DNA of 64,000 nt, taken from NCBI GenBank assembly GCA_007844125.1, contig CM017558.1, positions 28,707,101-28,771,100 of the forward strand. Reading direction: 5' to 3'. Source of the stretch: Sinonovacula constricta. Taxonomy: Eukaryota > Mollusca > Bivalvia > Cardiida > Solecurtidae. Made by a program: the position numbers and the translations under genes. The stretch's first letter is position 1; each line of letters opens with the position of its first letter. The notes under the pieces are model-generated. The model was not told the origin of the DNA. It ran no database searches and was given only the letters and a program-made list of their open reading frames with translations. Below are positions 54,905-64,000 of the stretch, in pieces.

Positions 54905-55310
54905 GCAGATACAAAGGTATTCCCATGCAAGTCAATATGAAAGTAAGAACAAATATGTGATGAGTCATTTCACAAAGAAGCAAGCCAGACAGTTACCGCC
55001 TTGGATTGGTCAGTCGGCAATATAGACCGACTGGGGTGCTTAAACCGGTTTGTCAGAGCTCTAACCTCGCACTTTCTGATAGGTTTCTCAAATGCGAGCA
55101 ATGAAAAGAAACCCGATCTGTTTGAATAGAAATAATTTCCAAGAGCTGACGTTTTCTTTGCTTAGTTATTATGAAAGTAGTGACACTGTTGAAAAAAATA
55201 ATGTCAACGTACTGTTTAGAAATGCGAGAGATGTATATTTTAGATTAGAGGAACAACACAAACATTGTTTATTAAATCACTTCCATTATTTTAACTACCA
55301 ATAAAGAAGG
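54905..55310 (+). mobile_element. Solo-type LTR relic in copy B
   Basis: Counterpart of 43731-44112 and better preserved: it keeps the 'cagacagttaccgccttgg' and 'cggtttgtcagagctctaacc' blocks, also found reverse-complemented at 38222-38650. The CRE site is mutated (agtgacactg). The 70-codon frame 55092-55304 lies wholly in the LTR. Related frames in other copies are broken, so I do not call it a gene. Confidence 0.7.
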
Positions 55311-55532
55311 CACGCACATTTGGGTTTTGAGATTCCGAGAAGATTTTAGCAAAATTTAGGCTGGTAGACGCCACGTCGTTCATTAAAAGGCGACGTTTTG
55401 CTTTTCGGATATAGTTCAAAGGTAATATAAATATAAAGATGAATCAAATTGATCTGACGTCAGTCATGTCAATGTTAAAAATATGAAGCGTTTGTTAGTT
55501 TTTTAATATTATCTTCAAATACATTTTTATAG

Positions 55533-55675
55533 TGGCGCCCGTGGAGAAGTAGTAGAGTCACCGATTACTCTGACTGCTAAGACTTTTACCGCGTGGGTTC
55601 GAGTCCTGATGGATCCAGATATTTGTCTTGGGTCTTCCTCCACCAAATAGCTGGACGTCACTAAAATTATCGTAA
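55533..55675 (+). mobile_element. SINE-D relic in copy B
   Basis: The tRNA-like head 'gcgcccgtggagaagtagtagagtc'[first bases near 55536] carries a perfect B box GGTTCGAGTCC at 55596-55606. The body 'agatatttgtcttggg' and 'aaatagctggacgtcac' follows. The same element is in copy A (44325-44480), so it predates the duplication. The 88-codon minus frame 55558-55824 corresponds to the 113-codon frame in A, but the two differ by frame-altering indels. Confidence 0.62.
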
Positions 55676-56117
55676 TTGATGGCTTCGTCAAAAGAAATTT
55701 GTGTGGAATGTTTCGCAATTAGTATGACTTTAGATAATAAAACCCAAGAAAATAATAGCATAGTGCAGATGTAACGGTTAAGCCACACGCAATACATCCA
55801 TTTTGACGAAGTTGTAAAATTCATTAAGAGAGTATTTAGTATTTACACATGCAGCAAATTTGGTATGCGTTCCGTGAACAGGCTAGCCGTATAGAGTAAC
55901 TGCAGTTACCAGTAAGCAATACTTAACACTGGAATTCGGTTGATGCTTAGGAGAAGAAATGTGTGGGGAAATAAAAATGGCCGAAAACAGGAATAATACT
56001 TCAGTAGTTAGCTGGACGTCGCCAATAGATCATACTTGTGTCGGTGCGTTGTAACAAAACAGAATACAAAAGAACAATCCCGTTATATTAAGATTGCAAT
56101 TTGTACTGATTGACATG

Positions 56118-56705
56118 CGTTCTGATCAGCTTATAATACCTGTACACCATCGGATTTGTGTCGATTAATGTCAAAATTATTTATCCTATGGATAAAGAGC
56201 TGAACATTCCAGTTTGCAAACAAAACGCACTGTCATGCAATTTACAAAATCTGCACAATCCCGTTGTATTTAGATTACAACATGGTAAATACATGCGTTA
56301 TGGTCAGCCCAAAATAACATTACAATCTCTCAATCTCTGATTTGTGACAGGACATGAGATGTCAGATGAATGTGTTGTTGTTTTTTTAGTCTGAATTTTC
56401 TGAGAATATATATATATATATATATATAAAGGGAGATAGCTAAGTACGTACGTAAATCGGTAGATAGAACTGTCTTTGAAGAAAGTCTGAAGTACCAAAA
56501 TGAACGTTTTCTTATTTTCTTATCTTCGTACTGGGTCGTTTTGGCTCTGGAAGGAGGAATGTTAATTGATAATGCTTGTATAAACCATATAAATACCAAA
56601 GAGTTCGAGTTATGGTTAGAAAATTCAACGCATCTACATAACTACATGTATAATCGTTATAGCGACATCTACATTTTCTATGACAACGTTCTACCAAAAA
56701 CCACA
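56118..56705. other. Segment present in copy B, absent from copy A
   Basis: In A, 'gattgacatg' (about 44920) runs directly into 'tgcattgcatgtcagctgc'. In B the same flanks are about 590 bp apart. The insert holds a short TA run (56404-56427) and overlapping frames on both strands (60-89 codons) without recognisable motifs. No terminal inverted repeats were seen. Gain in B or loss in A is undecided. Confidence 0.72.
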
Positions 56706-59700
56706 GGTGCATTGCATGTCAGCTGCAGGACTTCCCCACATCAAAACCTAGATGAGACATACACTTATAAATGAATGGTCATATATTCAGAGGAGTTGCA
56801 TGTCGGTAACTCAACCCGCTAGGCAAAATATCAGCTTTTTGCTTTTATATTGATTGTTTATGGACTTCTTTCTTCTATATTAAATTATCAACAAGGACTC
56901 TGTTTTAACGATCCTATTACAGGGCAAATATCCTGTTATTGAATAATTCAAAACGATGGCGGTATATTTGTTTGGAAAATATCTTACTTTGACAAACCGA
57001 GAACTTCTGGTAAGTTTAGATCAATTCTTCTCTGGAAAAAAAGAAATATTGTACAAAGGAAGCAGTTGAGTACAGTGTTGTGATTACAGAAAGCATTTTA
57101 AGTCATTCCAAATTACTTGTAATATTGAGATTGGTGGTATAAAAACAAACTGTTTTACTGTCAATGTGGTTTCATATCAATTCATTTCGTTTGCTATTGT
57201 AACAAAAGCAATCATATTTGATGCAATGTCGTTATGATACCATGTTAAGTAAATGGACTATTATTGATAGTATGATGTTGTAAATATTTGGTTTTCAATT
57301 ATCTTTTTTAAATGTATTTTACTATATTCACAGTTGTCTACTCTTGAAAAAAAAGTCTTACATGTTTCCGAAACAACTGACTTTAAAACGTAGAAACGTG
57401 GAAATTCTGTGCACTTTTGGTAAAGAATTTGAACTGCAATGTTATTTAATGTGACTGCGATTAATGGAATAGAAAAAAGATAACTAGCCTGACATGTTTA
57501 GTGGGGGCGTATTAACGTATAATACAAATAGATAAAAATTCATCGGATGTCGTCACACGGGGGTATACAGAATATAATTATGCCAGATGGAAACGCATTC
57601 AATGGATGTACTTGTGCAAATCCTATACACATTAATGCATAAGTACGAGTTTAGCACTTCAGAGAGATCTTTTTTGTATCCATATGGGATGGTTTAACCC
57701 ATTTCCATATACCAAGTAAAGTATGTTGACTGATTTTCATCCACTTTCATATTTTAATTAAAAAATGTTTTTTGTAGACTATTAGTTTAAGCCGTCATCT
57801 GGTTTAATGTAAATAAAAGTTTCCTACTTATATAGCATCAAAAGTACTTTTGCTAACAAACTTCTGTGCATTTCAGAACAATATGCACACCAGCCATTGA
57901 TTTAATCTTATAACGTCTGTAAGCCATTCGATTGTGACTTTCATACTTATTTGTATACAGAATGGTATACAGATGACATACTTGATTTGATTGGTCCATG
58001 TACTTTGCACAAACTCTTGGTCGGAAGAAATGAGTTATCATAAAAAGATTCATAACATGATCAAGATATCATAGCAAAGCTTTAAGTACAACAGTTCGGC
58101 ATGCAGCAAATAATTAAGACCATTTTAGACAATTTTCCAAAACAAATGCATTTTGAAATCGTGATATAACTGCAGAAATCACAAAGTGTACAACATGTCC
58201 GGTTTAAAAAATTCCGCACCTAATCCGTTTCCTCATTAAAAGTTTTGATTTACGATAGAGAAAATAGTGCATGTGTAAAATAAGTTCGTTCCAAAGAAAC
58301 AGAAAGCCATATACATTGCATACATGTAAATTACAATTATTATACATATGTAGTCATTAGCTTAAAGTAACTCTCTTATTATACCGTGCAAAAGCATTTG
58401 CTGCTTAAATGAAAAAGATTACATTTTTCAATTCGTAAGATATAATGAATTTTAGGATTGTCGCAAAATTGTCCATATTGAAAAAAGTATTTGATGTAAG
58501 TTTCGCTCTATATCATATATTGTTTATGTTCAGACGGGCAATACAGTGATAAAGAAGGAAATTTTGTTTATATTTATATTTATTTTAGTTTTTTGCATAC
58601 ATCATTATAGTAAGTCACTTATGATAACTGAATTCGTTTACACCCACTTCCTAGACGACAAGTTTGATGCACTTATGCCTAATTATTAAACGTGGTTTTG
58701 CATCAGGTTTGCTTGATTTTTTTTCTGACTTAACAATGTATGGAATTATGTTGATTTGAAAGCACTCCGGGTGGCATTTAACATAAACAAGTTTTGCTAA
58801 AATCTGTGCTATATATTAATGTTTGCTATTTTTAGAACGAGTCAATGCAATATCCAGGCTCAACCTAAAGGTTGTTCTGCAGTAAACTATTAAAATTAAA
58901 ACAATTTTAGAAAATATATTATTTTTATTACTACTATAGATAAATATAAAATGCGAAATTATATGAACTATTCATACATGTACATTTCAATCCCTCAACT
59001 CCATTTCAATGTTTAATTACCGTATAAAACATATAAATGGCCTGTTTCTTCCTATTATTCGTGATTGATTAAATCTATATAACAAAAGGCGGTACATCAT
59101 CTTTTTTAAACAGGGTATTATAAATGGGAATCTCATCATATATATTACTTCACTGAAATTTTCATTTTAGTATAATAAGACTAACTATTTCAGATTCTTC
59201 CGCAATTTTTATGTTTGAATTAAATTAATCTTAAACCAGAATATTTCCACAGATCATTTTCATCCCAGAGAGGTAGGTTTAAAAACGCATGAAAAGTAAG
59301 TTATTTATTAAAAACTCGACCTATCCTGGTATATCAGAATTTGTGAGTGCAAAAACTACATGATAGATTATTGGTAAATTGTTAGTCATTCTAAATTTCG
59401 AGAAAATGTGGAAATTTAACTTGTAACTGCTGTTCTTTATTTTTTTGAATTAATGTTTAAAACTTAATTTACTTCATTTGCTTAAGTGGAATGAATTTCA
59501 TTCCTCTGGCTGTTTCCAATTAGGTATAACAAATACGTGCAAGTACACTGCACTTTCTTAACATTCGGAAACTATACAATGTACGTGTTTAGGCGGTAAA
59601 AGGCAAATTGAAATTATATATTTTAATAAAAAAAATGCTAAAAATAAAAAACGAGCTGTTTTACAGTAAAGTCTCTTGTTCTTCCTTTTTCTATTATTTT

Positions 59701-62700
59701 TGCCAAAGAAAAACAACATCTTTAAATTGTTGAAAGAATTTTAAATGTTCAAAGATCGTGCGTCATTAAAAGCATTAAGATTAGCAATGTAGTTTGACAT
59801 TTGAAAATGTCATTTGCTTAGATACCGGATTATTGTCAACGTTGTCTGTAAGTAAACCTGAATTATGTACTGAACGAATTACGTGTAACATGTTTTTTCA
59901 CTTATTTTTAAATCTATGAAAATGGAATACTCCATCTCCTTGGCACTGTATTTACTACAGAGCACACAACAGCACAACATATTAGTTTAAGAATGTCACT
60001 TAATGGAAGAAAATTTAAACGAATATTTCTGTAAACGGAATTTATTGGTTTCATGGCAAAGCAGTTAATATTCTTATTTCGCTTTTTTAAAACTGTACAT
60101 CCTGAAAAAGAAAAAGTGTATATCTCAGCTATCGTTGTAGTATTTTATCTAAGGTATTAACATTTGTCAATATATACTATTGTATATGTGGATATTTAAA
60201 GCATAACAACACAATAAATGCGCTTACTAGAAAATCATAAGTGTGGTTTAACATTACCATCAATCAAGCGTTGTTTCCTGCCTATTGTTAAATAGGGGAA
60301 GGACAGATTTGATTTGCGCCTTGTTACAAGGTCAATTTAGTTCCTACTGGTCGATTATTCACCACCATTAGAGTTCCTATGTGCTAGAACTCTGGGATTG
60401 TATTGACTATTTGGAAAGCAAAAAATGTTATTGAATGATTCTTTTCTCGATCTAAACGTCCAAACTTCGTGAAGTAATCTGACTCTAATCATATGTGTAA
60501 TTAGTGTCCCAAAACGAACTTAGTCGGTGTATATTTGACATGGTCATTCAATACAAAATTGATTTCCTGTCTAATAACATTTAGAATTGGCATACACCTC
60601 CAGGTTAAGTTAAGATTCGACAGGTGGCTCATCACCTCAAACATTAGGCTTTATTTTTGTTGCTTGCGTCACTGGAATAAGGCCAGGGGCTCTGCTGATT
60701 GTATCCTTTTATGATATAAATATCGCAGTTCAGTCTAACTTCGTATGCTGAAACATCATTGGTATTTTCCTCCGTTAAGATATCTTTGGGGAAACAAATG
60801 TATGATAAACGAGGTGATTCATCATATCTGATAGCCATTTGTCGCTTTATAAAACCTTGAAAACGAAATGCATCTTCAAAAGAAAAGTTAAAGTGCTACA
60901 TTATATGGTATGAAGTGTTGTTAGATGAATGTCATTCTAGAGTTATGATAAATCATCCAAATAATTCCTTAAAGTAATACAAATTAGCAAAGTCTGCCTT
61001 ATATATCATTTCATGTCTCAAAACGATGTCACATGATATATGACATGACTGCAATTTTAATCATTGCGTCTTTAATAAAGGTTACCAAGGTTAGCAACTG
61101 AATGAAATATCGCTCCAGAATCTCTGTATATCTTTATTTATTTGTCAATCTAAAGTAAACATTCTTTTACGACATTTTAAATAGTTTTAATCAACAATAT
61201 TTTGTTATTTTGACTATTTTTTCACATCATTAACATATGCTGGGCTTAGTAATGTATTTTTTATTGAAAGGTTATGAAGTTTAACTTCTTTTCTATCAAC
61301 AAAAGATACACACAATAGAAAACGTTGTTCTCTGGATCACATAAAATGTTGTTTTAACTGTGAAAGCATGTCATCAAATGTGATACAACGTACAGACACA
61401 GTACTCTAAGAATAGGTTTAACCATTAGCGCAAAGCACAGTGACATAAACATGATTCTTGAATTTATGAGCCGAATTACAACACTAGACTCTTAAAATGA
61501 TAAAATAATGGTTTAGAAAAGTGGTTTCCAAACAGTTGTCAGTTGACAACTCCAAATTGAGCTAGAGATAAGATCTGTGAATTTAAATAAGTATGACTTA
61601 AAACATAAAAATTGCATTATTTTAGGATATCCATTTTCAAGTGTTGTTTTTACAGTTTCTACAGTTAACATTGTTTCAGTATCAGGTTAAATGCATGTTT
61701 AAATTTGGCTTGCCTGCACTTTCTGTTTGATATGGTGCTAAATAGTTGATTTCATACACAAATTTGGCTGTTGTTACCCGAAAGAAACATGCTATGAAGG
61801 CGTAGAGAGGTTAGAAAGGGATGGAGGAAACTGTGGCAGGAATGTTGTATGGTGTAGCAAAATTCAACAATTGAAATGCTTTTCCCTTTTAGAGATAGTA
61901 AAATTGACTTATATCATCACAACATAAAATTCACTTAAAACAATTTATAAACAGTATATTCTATTTGTATATATAATGATGTAAACATAAAATGACAAAT
62001 TGTAAGAAAATATACACAATTCACAGTAAGGAAAAGTGTCCGCGTTATTGATTTATACACGCAGACCACTGGTAGTGATATAAATTCTGAATAGAAGGAC
62101 AGATCATTATCGTGAATTTCCTGTAAACATCACCAGAAACAGGCATTAAAACGTTTCATGGTAAAACCACATGCAATACACCTATTCCTTCTGCAAGGTA
62201 TTTCTATAGACCACTAGAAGACTTTTGACTTGTTAACGAATTAGGTGAATTAGCTTTCCTTTTTTCGAGAAACAGGATAGAAATGCGAACTTTGTTGTTT
62301 ACTTTTACAACCCATGAATCGATATTCAGACTGGTAAAGGGAGATATTTCAAAACGTTTCATATTTGAGATACTTTTGTTGTGGCAAAAATTTAGGTATT
62401 GAAGATTCGGAGAGGATTTAGCAAAGAATTAAATCTTGTTATTGACGTTTAAAGATTATGAACAGAAGGAAAACAGACGATCCTTATCAAGCATATGTTT
62501 TTAAACCACAGACTTTCTTTAGTCAAAAGACGGCATTACTGACACGATAAATAACATGCTTGGAAAACTATCAGAAAAAAGGAAATGTGGGTTTGCTAAC
62601 TGAACCATATGATGTTACGAAAAAACTTAAGTTGAATGCTAGGTCTTACTTTCAATAGTTGCTATACATATTTTGTAAGAATCTGTTTCGAATTTTCAAG

Positions 62701-63710
62701 CTAGGAAATAATTGGAAATTTAGCTTTTAAAAGCAGATCCATTAAATGGCCGTTCGGAATAACATTGGCATCTATTAAGCGAAAGGATAGCACTAAATTT
62801 GGCTGATTATTTCCAGTTTTAATAATTATTAGTGGCATTGCACTTTCTTAGCATTTAGAAACGACACATAAACTTTTGTAGGACTGTTTAGCAATAAATA
62901 TAACCATATTATTATTCAGGTTCTAAATTATGTGGCTTATTTCTTTGAAAATTAGAAGTTCCTTTCGTGGTTCTTGCCTTAAAATTAACTTCGCAAATAA
63001 CGCATTTAAAAGAATGCATGCTGTTTTAAATATGATTAAATAGCTCTATCGCTAACTTGGTATAAATGTTAAATTCATACAAAATAGAAATTTCAAATCG
63101 CTTTGCATGTATTTCCCGGCACAAAATTTCAAAACATATAATACAATGAATGCTGTCACATTTACTGGGGGATGTGTGCGTAAGAATATTACATTTGGTA
63201 AGGTTTATAGACGAAAGGTTCCAAACGATTTTTCGAACACATGGATAGCGACAAAGAAACTGTTAAAAAGGAGTTTATTTTCACAAATATCATCATTTAC
63301 CACAAACGTTGACCTGGTAGTTGTATTTGCAATTAAACACAAACAGCAAAAAAGTGGGGGACAAAATATTTGAGCGCACATGGGAACTTCAGGTCAAAAT
63401 AAATCAAACGTTGCTGTTTCTGTCTAGTACCATCTCTGGCACACGCCATGTTAAAGAAAATAAGAAAGAAAAAGACAGATCGATTATCAACAATCAACAA
63501 TCGTCACGGTTATGTGTCATTCTATGGATCATTAAAAGTCGTCCGATCAAATAAGCTGCAAGAACACTTTCGTTTTAACGGCATGTTTGTTTCGAAAGTT
63601 TGCAACGGACTCTCTGATGTAGTGTTTACAATGAGACTGGTAAAGAAAATGTGTGCTAAATATATAAGAAGGTATCCTCCTGTAAATAAAATAGCAACAT
63701 TTATAAAGGT

Positions 63711-63868
63711 TTTATTTATTTATTTAGTAGTAGTTGTAGTAGTAGCAGTAGTAGTAGTTGTAGTAGTAGTAGTAGTAGTATTAGTAGTAGTAGCATTAGT
63801 AGTAGTAGTATTAGTAGAAGTAGTAGTACAAGTAGTAGTATCATTATTATTTTATTATTATTATTATA

Positions 63869-63919
<51 letters not shown>
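63711..63919 (+). repeat. (GTA)n then (TTA)n microsatellite, copy B
   Basis: About 125 bp of mostly GTA/TAG triplets followed by a long TTA run. It is the positional equivalent of 52788-52921 but longer and with more GTA. The 162-codon frame through it is mostly low-complexity Val then Tyr. Confidence 0.93.
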
Positions 63920-64000
63920 TGATATCATTATTATGATATATCATATTAAAATAGAGTAACTGTTCGTTCAAAGTCATTTCAACAGAAAAAGAATACACCA

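Noticed and set aside
63448..63936. 162-codon frame
   Set aside because: More than half is a GTA/TTA microsatellite translated as Val and Tyr runs. The remainder is the drifting frame discussed for copies A and B.

Overview
The window looks like gene-poor, AT-rich eukaryotic nuclear DNA. There are no bacterial-style genes, no operons, and no open frame above about 130 codons except those created by microsatellites. tRNA-derived SINEs, a BEL/Pao LTR retroelement relic, a hAT-type nonautonomous transposon and long microsatellites point to an invertebrate animal. A mollusc, perhaps a bivalve, is my guess from general character only; no gene here fixes the taxon. I found no intact protein-coding gene and no functional RNA gene. 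The window may be intergenic or lie in a long intron.

Layout. 0-9 kb: an LTR scrap, a (GTT)n tract, two copies of a tRNA-derived SINE (SINE-A), a nearly perfect 458-bp tandem duplication, and a minisatellite of about 65 units of 19 bp at 4.14-5.38 kb. 9-24 kb: mostly featureless AT-rich DNA, with a 123-bp diverged duplication at 11.5 kb, a 570-bp CT/GT then TA simple-sequence block at 17.07-17.64 kb, and a SINE-A copy at 22.7 kb. 24-29.3 kb: a SINE-B copy and a cluster of strongly diverged local repeats. 30.2 kb: a third type of tRNA-derived element.

30.8-64 kb is organised as three tandem copies of one large non-coding unit. An old, diverged copy C (about 30.8-36.7 kb) is separated by SINEs and a BEL/Pao relic (38.2-41.7 kb) from two much more similar copies, A (about 43.3-53.0 kb) and B (about 53.8 kb to the window end). 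Their offset is about 10.5-11.8 kb, depending on indels. Copy C carries an 817-bp hAT-type element with a perfect 8-bp target-site duplication; A and B lack it. A and B share an LTR relic and a SINE-D that predate their duplication, and each has private indels, including a SINE-A embedded in TA repeats found only in B.

The best leads are structural: the large tandem unit, the cleanly bounded hAT-type element with empty sites in paralogues, and the patterned 19-bp minisatellite. I see no convincing new enzymatic or defence system. All comparisons were made by eye, so similarity levels are qualitative and most boundaries are good to about 10-30 bp, except where exact.
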